Of a DNA stretch of 64,000 nucleotides, positions 50,764 through 59,090 are shown piece after piece (position 1 is the stretch's first letter; every line of letters starts with the position of its first letter). The notes under the pieces were generated by a model. That model searched no databases. It was not told where the DNA came from and was given only the letters and a program-made list of their open reading frames with translations. Origin of the DNA: Rhizobium sp. Root708 (GTDB taxonomy: Bacteria; Pseudomonadota; Alphaproteobacteria; Rhizobiales; Rhizobiaceae); NCBI RefSeq assembly GCF_001429725.1, contig NZ_LMHV01000004.1:1261-65260 (forward strand), in the 5' to 3' direction. The translations under genes and the position numbers were made by a program.

Positions 50764-52149
50764 ATGGGAATGATCCAATGCATTTCGCCGATCGACGGAT
50801 CGGTTTACGCCGAGCGTTCGGCACTGTCGCTGGAGGCGGCGAAGGACGTCGTGGCGCGCGCTCGCAAGGCGCAGAAGTCCTGGGCGAAGCGGCCGCTTGA
50901 AGACCGCGTCCAGCTGGTGCTGAAGGGTGCTGCGCGGCTGAACGAGATGTCCGACGTCGTCGTTCCCGAGCTTGCCTGGCAGATGGGCCGGCCGATCCGC
51001 TACGGCGGCGAGTACAAGGGCTTCAACGAGCGCTCCAACTACGTGGCCTCGATCGCCGCCGATGCGCTGGCGCCGCTGGTGGTCGAAGAGAGCGACAAGT
51101 TCGAGCGCCGCATCGAGCGCGAGGCGCATGGCGTGGTCTTCGTCGTGGCGCCGTGGAACTATCCCTACATGACGGCGATCAACACGATCGCTCCGGCGCT
51201 GATGGCGGGCAATACGGTTGTCTTGAAGCATGCGTCGCAGACGCTGCTCGTCGGCGAACGGCTGGTTCAGGCCTTCGTCGAGGCCGGCGTTCCTGAGGAC
51301 GTGTTCCAGAACATCTTCCTCGATCATGAGACAACGTCGGCACTGATTGCGGCCGGCAGCTTCAACTTCGTGAACTTCACCGGCTCGGTCGAAGGCGGGC
51401 GCTCGATGGAGCGTGCGGCGGCCGGCACGTTTACCGGTCTTGGCCTCGAGCTTGGCGGCAAGGATCCGGGTTACGTCATGGAAGACGCCGATCTTGATGC
51501 GGCCGTCGATACGCTGATGGACGGCGCGACCTACAATTCCGGGCAGTGCTGCTGCGGTATCGAGCGCATCTATGTGCATGAATCGCTCTATGACAGCTTC
51601 GTCGAGAAGTCGGTCGCCTGGGTCTCGAACTACAAGCTTGGCAATCCGCTTGATCCGGAAACGTCGCTCGGTCCGATGGCGAACAAGCGTTTCGCCAAGG
51701 TGGTGCGCGAGCAGATCGCCGATGCCGTCTCGAAGGGCGCCAAGGCGCTGGTCGACCCCAAGCTCTTCCCGCAGGATGATGGCGGCGCCTATCTGGCTCC
51801 GCAGGTCCTTGTCAATGTCGATCACTCGATGGTCTTCATGCGCGAAGAAACCTTCGGCCCTGCGGTCGGCATCATGAAGGTGAAGAGCGACGACGAAGCC
51901 ATCGCCTTGATGAACGACAGCCAATATGGCCTTACGGCCTCGCTGTGGACGAAGGATGCCGAACGGGCAGGGCGGCTTGGTCGCGAGATCGAAACCGGCA
52001 CCGTGTTCATGAACCGCGCCGACTATTTGGATCCTGCATTGTGCTGGACTGGCGTCAAGGAAACCGGCCGTGGCGGCTCGCTGTCGATCATCGGATTCCA
52101 GAACCTGACGCGTCCGAAATCCTACCATCTGAAGAAAGTGACAGCATGA
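50764..52149 (+). CDS. Aldehyde dehydrogenase
   Basis: 461 aa from ATG 50764 (AGGAAG six bases upstream; other ATGs at 50758 and 50770). NAD(P)-dependent: APWNYPYMTAINTIAPALMA, FTGSVEGGRSM, LELGGKDPGYV with the general-base Glu and YNSGQCCCGIERIYV with the catalytic Cys. Overlaps the alcohol dehydrogenase by 4 bp, so alcohol-to-aldehyde-to-acid oxidation is probably sequential. Confidence 0.92.
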   Translation: MGMIQCISPIDGSVYAERSALSLEAAKDVVARARKAQKSWAKRPLEDRVQLVLKGAARLNEMSDVVVPELAWQMGRPIRYGGEYKGFNERSNYVASIAADALAPLVVEESDKFERRIEREAHGVVFVVAPWNYPYMTAINTIAPALMAGNTVVLKHASQTLLVGERLVQAFVEAGVPEDVFQNIFLDHETTSALIAAGSFNFVNFTGSVEGGRSMERAAAGTFTGLGLELGGKDPGYVMEDADLDAAVDTLMDGATYNSGQCCCGIERIYVHESLYDSFVEKSVAWVSNYKLGNPLDPETSLGPMANKRFAKVVREQIADAVSKGAKALVDPKLFPQDDGGAYLAPQVLVNVDHSMVFMREETFGPAVGIMKVKSDDEAIALMNDSQYGLTASLWTKDAERAGRLGREIETGTVFMNRADYLDPALCWTGVKETGRGGSLSIIGFQNLTRPKSYHLKKVTA

Positions 52150-53297
52150 GCGCGCACATCACTGCCAACTGGAGCTATCCCACCGCGTTCAAGCTCGGCC
52201 GCGGCCGCATCAAGGAACTGGCGGATGCCTGCAAGAGCCTCGGCATCAAGAAGCCGCTGTTGATCACCGATCGCGGCCTGGCCTCGATGGCGATCACATC
52301 GAACGCGCTCGACATCCTGGAAGAGGCCGGACTTGGCCGAGCGATCTTCGCAGATGTCGATCCGAACCCGAACGAGAAGAACCTCGAGGCCGGCGTCAAG
52401 GCGTTCAAGGATGGCGGCCATGACGGGGTCGTTGCCTTCGGTGGCGGCTCGGGCCTCGATCTCGGCAAGTGCGTGGCCTTCATGGCCGGTCAGACGCGTC
52501 CCGTGTGGGACTTCGAGGATATCGGTGACTGGTGGACGCGCGCCTCCGTCGAGGGCATCGCGCCGATCGTGGCGGTGCCGACGACGGCGGGCACAGGGTC
52601 GGAAGTAGGCCGCGCCAGCGTCATCACCAACTCGCAGACGCATGTGAAGAAGATCATCTTCCATCCGAAGTTCCTGCCGGGCGTCGTCATAGCCGATCCG
52701 GAACTGACGGTTGGCATGCCGAAGATCATCACCGCCGGTACCGGCATGGATGCCTTCGCGCATTGCCTGGAAGCCTATTCCTCGCCTTTTTATCATCCGA
52801 TGTCGGCGGGCATTGCGCTTGAGGGCATGCGTCTCGTCAAGGAATACCTGCCGCGCGCCTACAAAGAAGGCACGGATCTCGAAGCCCGCGCCAACATGAT
52901 GTCGGCCGCCGCCATGGGCGCCGTCGCGTTTCAGAAGGGGCTTGGCGCCATCCATGCGCTGTCGCATCCTGTTGGAGCCGTCTATAACACCCATCACGGC
53001 ATGACCAATGCCGTCGTGATGCCGGCGGTGCTGCGCTTCAACCGTTCGGTGATCGAAGACAAGATCGCGCGTGCGGCAGCCTATCTCGGCATCTCCGGCG
53101 GCTTCGACGGCTTCTATGACTACGTACTGCAGCTTCGCTCCGAGCTTAGCGTTCCGGACAGCCTTTCGGCGATGGGAATCAAGCCGGATCGAATCGATGA
53201 ATTGTCCGCAATGGCGATCGAGGACCCGAGCGCGGGCGGCAATCCGGTTGCAATGACGCTTGAGAACACCAAGCAGCTGTTCGCGGATTGCTTCTGA
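52146..53297 (+). CDS. Iron-containing alcohol dehydrogenase
   Basis: 383 aa from ATG 52146 (ATGA overlap). Group III metal ADH: GGGSGLDLGKCVAFM for NAD binding, PTTAGTGSEVGRASVIT, AGTGMDAFAHCLEAY and GAIHALSHPVGAVYNTHHG with the metal His and Asp residues. Last gene before a strong terminator. Expected to oxidise the hydroxyl of the gamma-glutamylated amino alcohol, or a free alcohol. Confidence 0.92.
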   Translation: MSAHITANWSYPTAFKLGRGRIKELADACKSLGIKKPLLITDRGLASMAITSNALDILEEAGLGRAIFADVDPNPNEKNLEAGVKAFKDGGHDGVVAFGGGSGLDLGKCVAFMAGQTRPVWDFEDIGDWWTRASVEGIAPIVAVPTTAGTGSEVGRASVITNSQTHVKKIIFHPKFLPGVVIADPELTVGMPKIITAGTGMDAFAHCLEAYSSPFYHPMSAGIALEGMRLVKEYLPRAYKEGTDLEARANMMSAAAMGAVAFQKGLGAIHALSHPVGAVYNTHHGMTNAVVMPAVLRFNRSVIEDKIARAAAYLGISGGFDGFYDYVLQLRSELSVPDSLSAMGIKPDRIDELSAMAIEDPSAGGNPVAMTLENTKQLFADCF

Positions 53298-53317
53298 TCG
53301 CCAGCCGGCAGGAAAAT

Positions 53318-53357
53318 AATAGCCCGGAAAGCCCTGCTTTCCGGGCTATTTCTTTGC
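53318..53357 (+). terminator. Intrinsic terminator of the permease/dehydrogenase operon
   Basis: AATAGCCCGGAAAGC (53318-53332) pairs with GCTTTCCGGGCTATT (53336-53350), 15 perfect pairs with a 3-base loop, then TCTTTG. Confidence 0.9.
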
Positions 53358-53515
53358 TGTCGACGGTGACTGCGAGAATAGCCGGCTGAATCTGAGGAGG
53401 GTGCGTTTAGGAGTTGTTAACCATGATCGGAAAGGATGCATTAACCGCACAATGCTTCCCACGGTGCGCTGAAGAGCCAATCGCGCGGCTCGCGACTTTC
53501 CCCTCGAGGACCAAC

Positions 53516-54229
53516 ATGCCAGTCATTACATTTGCGAACACCAAGGGCGGCGCCGGCAAGACAACGGCTGTACTGCTGCTTGCGACCGAGCTCGCCAATA
53601 AGGGCTATCGCGTGACGGTTCTCGATGCTGACCCGCAACACTGGATCACGCGCTGGCACGAAGTTTCCGGTCATGTTCCCAACGTGGAGGTGATCGACTT
53701 CGTCACCTCGGCGTCGCTGCCGCAGCATATTTCCGAGAACAAGCACAATACCGACTATTTCATCGTAGACCTTCCGGGCGCGCGTAATCCGCTGCTCGCT
53801 ACCGCGATCGGCCTCTCCGACCACGTGCTGATCCCGATCCAGGGCTGCGCGATGGACGCTCGCGGCGGTGCGCAGGTGCTTGAGTTGCTTCAATACCTGG
53901 ACGAGAAGGCCGGTATCAAGATCGGGCATTCCGTCGTCCTGACGCGCGTCAACTCCATGGTCACCACCCGCGCACTCGCGCTGGTCAAATCGCTGCTGAG
54001 CGAACGGCAGGTGCCGGTTCTGGATACGGCGATCATCGAGCGCTCGGCCTTCCGTGACCTCTTCGACGTCGGAGGCACGCTGCATTCGCTCGACCCGGCA
54101 CGGGTGAGCAACCTTGATCGGGCGAAGGAAAATGCGCTCTGTTTCGCCGAGGAGATCATGCGCAAGCTGCCGGTGCGGTTGCCTGCGGCAGCGCGGATGA
54201 CCGGGCCCTTCGTCCGCTCCGCTGCGTGA
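53516..54229 (+). CDS. Solo ParA-family ATPase
   Basis: 237 aa from ATG 53516 (GAGGACCAAC upstream; the frame opens at 53414). Deviant Walker A KGGAGKTT in ITFANTKGGAGKTTAVLLLA, then VTVLDADPQ and FIVDLPGA. No parB gene follows, so it is not a plasmid partition cassette; such orphan ParA proteins in rhizobia may position cell-cycle or other cargo. Ends before a 19-bp hairpin. Confidence 0.88.
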   Translation: MPVITFANTKGGAGKTTAVLLLATELANKGYRVTVLDADPQHWITRWHEVSGHVPNVEVIDFVTSASLPQHISENKHNTDYFIVDLPGARNPLLATAIGLSDHVLIPIQGCAMDARGGAQVLELLQYLDEKAGIKIGHSVVLTRVNSMVTTRALALVKSLLSERQVPVLDTAIIERSAFRDLFDVGGTLHSLDPARVSNLDRAKENALCFAEEIMRKLPVRLPAAARMTGPFVRSAA

Positions 54230-54300
54230 CGAATGGTCTCGCGGCGGCGGCTACCGGTAGCTGTGGCGGGCAGGCCGTAGCATTTCAAAAGTCATCTTCA

Positions 54301-54343
54301 ATTAGAAAAGCCCATGACCGGCCGGGTCATGGGCTTTTCTAAT
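54301..54343. terminator. 19-bp perfect hairpin terminator
   Basis: ATTAGAAAAGCCCATGACC pairs with its exact complement around GGCCG. T-rich on both outer sides, so it can stop the parA transcript and the minus-strand small gene at 54406-54483. Confidence 0.85.
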
Positions 54344-54405
54344 TCCTTCGTTATTTTTGTTAGGTGGTCAGAAATCCAGTTTCGTCCGCTTCGTGCGTCG
54401 AGGCG

Positions 54406-54483
54406 TCATATAAAGAGCATCGACAAAACAAAAAGAAACGCCGCACCGATCAAAAGGACATTCAAGGATCGTGTAAGTCCCAT
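54406..54483 (-). CDS. 25-aa single-helix membrane peptide
   Basis: Very short gene: ATG at 54483, with AGGAGA 6-8 bases upstream, encodes 25 residues ending at TGA 54406-54408. After a basic start (GLTRSLN) almost all of it is one membrane helix, VLLIGAAFLFVLSMLFI. A clear ribosome binding site, hydrophobic coding bias and a downstream terminator support it. Role unknown; small inner-membrane regulators look like this. The rest of 54230-54760 (54484-54686) shows AT-rich DNA without genes. Confidence 0.55.
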   Translation of the reverse strand: MGLTRSLNVLLIGAAFLFVLSMLFI

Positions 54484-54686
54484 GTCTTTCTCCTCGCGTT
54501 AACGAGGTGATAATATGTCCGGACTGTGATGGTTGAAAAGCGATTTTTGTGCTGCGGTGCGGCAAAAATGTCACGAAAAGCAAGGTCTCTTTTGGTTAAG
54601 TTGATGAAACAAAAGAGGTAACCGGTCGAAAAAATTATTCACACTTTTTAACGTGAAGTAAAAAAGGGCGATCCACCGTTAACACT

Positions 54687-54740
54687 AAAAGCGGGATTGT
54701 GGCCGCTTTTGATGTCAAAGCCGGGAGTCGCCGGCTTTGA
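54687..54740 (-). terminator. Two adjacent hairpins ending the MltB-like gene
   Basis: TCAAAGCCGG-gagtcg-CCGGCTTTGA (54715-54740) and AAAAGCGG-gattgtgg-CCGCTTTT (54687-54710). On the minus strand they follow the stop at 54761 in series. Confidence 0.7.
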
Positions 54741-54760
54741 CGGAGGTGATCTGAGAAGGC

Positions 54761-55993
54761 TTAGAGCGAGCCGAGCAGGGCAGGTGTCGCCCAACCGTCG
54801 GCCGGCATGCCGAGACGCTGCTGTTCCTTCTGGATGGCTACGCGCGTGCCGGAGCCGAGAATGCCGTCGATCTGGCCAACGTCATGTCCCATTGAGTTCA
54901 GCTTGGTCTGCAGTGCCTTCATCTGGTCGTTCGACAGACCCTGCTCGGGCGTTCCCTTCTGGTAGGGTTCCGAGCCGGAGAGGCGGGTTCCGAAATAGGC
55001 GGCCGAGGTCGTGTAGATGAACGACTTGTTCCACTCGAGATAAATCTGGAAATTCGGATAGGCAATGAATGCCGGTCCGAGCCGTCCCTGCGGCAGCACG
55101 AGGTCGCCGCGAAGGTTGCCGAAACCGGTATTGCCATCGCGCGGCTTCACGCCGAGCGCGAACCATTCTCCGGCGGTCAGGGAACCGCCGAGGCCGGACT
55201 TCTCCCAGGGAAGGCTGTCTGGCAGCGTGACTTCCTGCAGCCACGGCTGTCCCTTCTGGAAGCCGAGGTGCTGAATGAACTTTGCCGCGGTCAGGATCGC
55301 GTCCGGACCGCTCTGCTTCAGGCGGACATGGCCGTCGCCATCGCCGTCCATACCATAAGCGATGATATCGCGCGGCAGCATCTGTACCTGGCCGATTTCG
55401 CCGGCCCATGCGCCAGTGTTCGTCGCCGGATCGAGGTCGCCGTGCTGGACCATTTCGATGAGCGCGATCAACTGCGGCCGGAACAGTTCCGGCCGACGGC
55501 AATCGTGCGCGAGCGTGACGAGGGCGTTGCGGGTGTTGAAATCGCCCTGAACGGCGCCGAAGTCCGTTTCCATCGCCCAGAAGGCAGTGATGACGCCTGC
55601 GGGCACGCCGAACTCCTGCTCGGCGCGCGCGAAGACGTCTGCAAACTGCTTCATCTTCTGGCGGCCGATGTCGAGGCGGGCCTGGCTTACGGTACGCTGG
55701 GAAAATTCGAGGAAGGTCTGCTTGAAGACGCCCTGGGCGCGGTCGCGGCTCAGGACCTTGGGATCGATCTCGGCTCCGGCCAGAGCCTTGTCCGCTGCTT
55801 CGGCGGTTGCACCGGCAGCGATTGCTTCGGATTTGACGCCGGCGAGGAACGTCGGGAGATCGCCGTCGCAGGCAACGGCTGGCTGCTGAGCGGCAGCCGG
55901 CTTGGGGTCAGCGGTTTGCGCCGATGCGGCGGTTGCCAGGCTCGCGGTGAACAGGAGAGCGAGCATAGAACTGCTTGCAGGCGTACGGCGCAT
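54761..55993 (-). CDS. Lytic murein transglycosylase (MltB/SLT_2 type) with peptidoglycan-binding domain
   Basis: 410 aa from ATG 55993. Signal peptide ending TAASAQ. Catalytic domain with FWAMETDFGAVQGDFNTRNA (catalytic Glu), GEIGQVQMLPRDIIAYG and an AKFIQHLGF helix, then a C-terminal PG_binding_1 domain (ALQTKLNSMGHDVGQIDGIL). Cleaves murein glycan to anhydromuramic ends in the periplasm. Proteins of this layout are common in rhizobia. Confidence 0.93.
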   Translation of the reverse strand: MRRTPASSSMLALLFTASLATAASAQTADPKPAAAQQPAVACDGDLPTFLAGVKSEAIAAGATAEAADKALAGAEIDPKVLSRDRAQGVFKQTFLEFSQRTVSQARLDIGRQKMKQFADVFARAEQEFGVPAGVITAFWAMETDFGAVQGDFNTRNALVTLAHDCRRPELFRPQLIALIEMVQHGDLDPATNTGAWAGEIGQVQMLPRDIIAYGMDGDGDGHVRLKQSGPDAILTAAKFIQHLGFQKGQPWLQEVTLPDSLPWEKSGLGGSLTAGEWFALGVKPRDGNTGFGNLRGDLVLPQGRLGPAFIAYPNFQIYLEWNKSFIYTTSAAYFGTRLSGSEPYQKGTPEQGLSNDQMKALQTKLNSMGHDVGQIDGILGSGTRVAIQKEQQRLGMPADGWATPALLGSL

Positions 55994-56074
55994 GATTTTA
56001 ACCTCGTCGTTGCGGAAATTGCTGTCGATGTCCCAAATGATTGTGACGTAAGCAAGAAAAACGACGGGACGTTA

Positions 56075-56872
56075 CTAAGAATTCGTGTCTTTTGAAACCG
56101 CAGCAACCCAGTTGTGCCAGTTCTTCGTCGAACCAGCGAACACATTGATGTCAGTAGGGCCCTTGATGCCTGGGATGACACCCGTTGATGTGTATTGCCA
56201 GAACGCCCAGCGACGGTCCGCATAGGTCACGTCAGGATGTTTCGCTACGGAGCGAACCCAGAAATGGTAGTCCTGGAAATAGCCGCTCAGATTGTCGCGA
56301 TGAAAGTCGACCGATGTATAGATGATCGGGCGCTTTCCGTAATAGGCCTCCAGCCGGTCCATGAAGCGCTGAAGTTCGGCGCGCACGGTTGCCGGATCGG
56401 GGCGATATCTGCAGGTCTTCGATTCGCTGTTCCACTCGACATCAAGTACCGGCGGAAGGCGCATCGCTTGCTTCGGAACGTTGCTAATGAACCAATCAGC
56501 CTGCTCGTCCGCGGAAGAGCAGAAATAGTAGAAATGGTAGGGCGCGTGCGGGATGCCGACGGCGCGGGCCTGCTGCCAATACTCGTTGAAACGGGGATCG
56601 ACGCGATCCTTGCCCTCGGTGGCCTTGATGAAGGCGAAGGAGACGCCGGAGTTGCGCACAGTCTGCCAGTCGATGTCGCCCTGCCACTTGGAAATGTCGA
56701 TGCCGTGGACGGGATTTTGCAAGGGATGCTTCGGGCCGAAGTCCTGCGGGTCGGTATCCTGAAAACGCGTCTTCGGCTTTACCGACGCAGTCTGCAGGTA
56801 ATCATAACCCGATGATGTGCAGCCGGCCAACATGATGGCCAAAGGCAAGACGCAAGACAGAAGCCGGCGCAT
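56075..56872 (-). CDS. GH25 family lysozyme-like lipoprotein
   Basis: 265 aa from ATG 56872. Lipobox LAGC after LLSCVLPLAIMLAGC, then a GH25 barrel: GIDISKWQGDIDWQTVRNSG, FAFIKATEGKDRVDPRF, PVLDVEWN (catalytic Asp and Glu) and WAFWQYTSTGVIPGIKG. Likely a membrane-anchored muramidase. On the same strand as the MltB-like gene but 81 bp away. Confidence 0.9.
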   Translation of the reverse strand: MRRLLSCVLPLAIMLAGCTSSGYDYLQTASVKPKTRFQDTDPQDFGPKHPLQNPVHGIDISKWQGDIDWQTVRNSGVSFAFIKATEGKDRVDPRFNEYWQQARAVGIPHAPYHFYYFCSSADEQADWFISNVPKQAMRLPPVLDVEWNSESKTCRYRPDPATVRAELQRFMDRLEAYYGKRPIIYTSVDFHRDNLSGYFQDYHFWVRSVAKHPDVTYADRRWAFWQYTSTGVIPGIKGPTDINVFAGSTKNWHNWVAAVSKDTNS

Positions 56873-57002
56873 GGATGTTCCGTGTTGAACCGAATGATCG
56901 TTTTGCCCCACAGCTTGACCTTCGTGAAAGACGCGTCCAGCAGAGAGATGTCCCTCTTTTCATCATATCAACGTAAAAATTCGGTTAGTTTCAAGCAAAA
57001 TA

Positions 57003-57671
57003 TTAGCGCGCCTTAATAATCGTTGCGCGCCACGCATAGCCCCGGGCGATCGTGCCGAACACAAAGGCTGCTCCATCCTCCGCCGCCTTGGCCTCCAGGA
57101 TGCCGCGGAGATCGGCTCTCGGGCTCACATGAAACTTGGTCAGCCAGGATTGCAGCATCGCGCGAAACCAGCGAGGAAGGCCTTCCTGCTGCCCGAAATC
57201 GACAACGTGAAGCTGCCCGCCGGGGTTGAGCGCTGCGAGGGCCGCGTCGACGGCGCGCTCCCAGTCAGGGATCATCGACAATGCGTAGGAGATCAGGATC
57301 CGGTCAAATCCAGGCACGCCGAATTCGCGCGGCGTGAAATTCGTTGCATCGGCTACGCGGAACTCGGCCGAGGCTCCCTTTGACTCGAACGTGTTGCGCG
57401 CCGAGATCAGCATTTCCTGGGAGATGTCGAAGCCGTAGAGCTTGCTGCTGCGGTAACGTTGATGTGCCAGAGCGAGGTTGCGTCCCGTGCCGCAGGCAAC
57501 TTCGAGAAGGCTGCCGCCGCTTGGCACATGTAGCTCGCGGATGGTCTGGTCGCGACCGAGCAGATAATATTTCCGCGTGAGATCATAGATGTGCCGCTGG
57601 TAGCGATACATGCCGTCCATCAGGGCCGCGTGGTTGGCCGAGCCCGCTGTTGCGGTATCCGCTTCGCTCAT
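57003..57671 (-). CDS. btaB: Betaine lipid N-methyltransferase
   Basis: 222 aa from ATG 57671. Class I AdoMet methyltransferase with SLLEVACGTGRNLALAHQRY (motif I), LYGFDISQEMLISA and FDRILISYALSMIPDWE. As partner of BtaA it trimethylates diacylglycerylhomoserine to the betaine lipid DGTS. It overlaps btaA by 4 bp. Assignment rests on the btaA context as well as on the motifs. Confidence 0.92.
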   Translation of the reverse strand: MSEADTATAGSANHAALMDGMYRYQRHIYDLTRKYYLLGRDQTIRELHVPSGGSLLEVACGTGRNLALAHQRYRSSKLYGFDISQEMLISARNTFESKGASAEFRVADATNFTPREFGVPGFDRILISYALSMIPDWERAVDAALAALNPGGQLHVVDFGQQEGLPRWFRAMLQSWLTKFHVSPRADLRGILEAKAAEDGAAFVFGTIARGYAWRATIIKAR

Positions 57672-58912
57672 GGGGTTTTTCCATAGATATGGAAGCCGCC
57701 GTAGATCGCCGAGCGGTCAAGCGCGGTCAGCGCCAGCGAACGTTCCTCGAGATAGGTCCACTGCTCGCGGATAGCAGGCGAGAGGCGGCCTTCGATGATG
57801 CTCTTTTCGGCTGCCGTGCGGAAAATCACGCGTGCGCCTTCGCGGGCCGTGCGGGTGATTTCCGACCACAGGTCGTTCAACTGCTGATCCGTCATCCAGT
57901 CCTGCGCGTCGAGGAGGACGTATCGGTCGCGCGATGCGGCCGGTTCGGAAGACAGCAGCTCGGTGAAGCTCGCGTGGTGAACGCTTACGCGGTCGACATT
58001 GGCGCGAATGGCGTCGTAGTGCTCCGCCTTCAGATAGGTCGGCAGCGGGCCTTCACCGTTGGGCGCGTAGCGTCGTCCGAATGCCTGCCAGGCGAAGTAG
58101 TTGTCGTGCATCGGGAAATGACAGGCGAGCTTTTCGAGACGGTGTCTCAGGACAGGCGCGATCGAATTATCGGCCGTCAGGCTTGCCAGCTCATCATACT
58201 GCTGCGGCGGAATGCCAAGGCCGAAGAGCGAGCTCTTCTGGCTGGTGATCCAGCGGACGACCGGCTTTTCGAACAGCGGGGCGATCTTGTCGTCGAAGAA
58301 CTGCCGTTGTTCGCGCAGCGAGCGCGTCTTCGTCATCTCGGTCAGGTCGATGCCGTGGAGGCGGGCCAGCAAGTGCGCCGCACCGATGAAACGTCCGAGC
58401 AGGCCGGTCTTGTAGAGGTTTCTGTCGAATACCGTGATCCGGCGGCGGCCGTACTTGCGCCCGTTCCAGTAGTCACGGGTCGCGTCGTCGAGGTTGGCGG
58501 CCAAAAAGCGGTCGAATGCCTGGCTGTTCGAGGCCTCGTAGGGAACCGCGAGGAATCGGACCAGATCGGCATGTGCGGGGAGATGGCTGAAAGCGCCGAG
58601 CTTGAGACGGTTCAGCGCGATGTGGTGAGGGTTGAGGTCGACCACATCGATCGATGCCGGGCTTTGCGACAGGTAGGCCAGCATGTTGCAGCCGCCGGAG
58701 CCGATCGTGACGATGCGATGGTGCGGTTGCAGTTCCATCGCTTCCATGTCGAGATCGGGATCTTCCCAGATTTGCGGGTAGACGAGACCAGAAAACAGGA
58801 GGCCGAACAGGCGCTCCGACAAGCCGTCCTTCGAAAGCGCCTTGTGGCGGAGGAGAGCTGCCTTGAGTTTCCGGTTCTTGCGGAAGCCGGCATCCGGTGC
58901 AAATTCCGTCAT
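57668..58912 (-). CDS. btaA: S-adenosylmethionine:diacylglycerol 3-amino-3-carboxypropyl transferase
   Basis: 414 aa from ATG 58912. First enzyme of DGTS synthesis, moving the homoserine moiety of AdoMet to diacylglycerol. YPQIWEDPDLDMEAMELQ and IVTIGSGGCNMLAYLSQSPA (AdoMet site), then DVVDLNPHHIALNRLK and DRYVLLDAQDWMTDQQLNDL are typical of BtaA. In Sinorhizobium and Agrobacterium btaAB makes phosphorus-free membrane lipid under phosphate limitation. A weak Pho-box-like sequence lies upstream. Confidence 0.97.
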   Translation of the reverse strand: MTEFAPDAGFRKNRKLKAALLRHKALSKDGLSERLFGLLFSGLVYPQIWEDPDLDMEAMELQPHHRIVTIGSGGCNMLAYLSQSPASIDVVDLNPHHIALNRLKLGAFSHLPAHADLVRFLAVPYEASNSQAFDRFLAANLDDATRDYWNGRKYGRRRITVFDRNLYKTGLLGRFIGAAHLLARLHGIDLTEMTKTRSLREQRQFFDDKIAPLFEKPVVRWITSQKSSLFGLGIPPQQYDELASLTADNSIAPVLRHRLEKLACHFPMHDNYFAWQAFGRRYAPNGEGPLPTYLKAEHYDAIRANVDRVSVHHASFTELLSSEPAASRDRYVLLDAQDWMTDQQLNDLWSEITRTAREGARVIFRTAAEKSIIEGRLSPAIREQWTYLEERSLALTALDRSAIYGGFHIYGKTP

Positions 58913-58958
58913 GTGAGTCTTTCACCCTTTTAGCGTTCAGGGCGTTTAGCCTGCGGGC

Positions 58959-58978
58959 GCTACAGTTTGATGACGCAG
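58959..58978 (-). promoter_or_regulatory. Weak Pho-box-like sequence upstream of btaA
   Basis: On the minus strand CTGCGTCAT-CAAA-CTGTAGC resembles two CTGTCAT half sites spaced by four bases; the second half matches 5 of 7 and the first carries an extra base. PhoB control is known for S. meliloti btaAB; this particular site is tentative. Confidence 0.3.
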
Positions 58979-59090
58979 CCTGTGGGAGACCTGGTTGCCG
59001 GAAAATGGCAGTCACAGAAAGTGTTCGGGGAAGGGGCTTTCCCGGTCGATTTTTTCCTGCTTCTCTAGCGGCTGGAGTGGAGGGGCGGTC

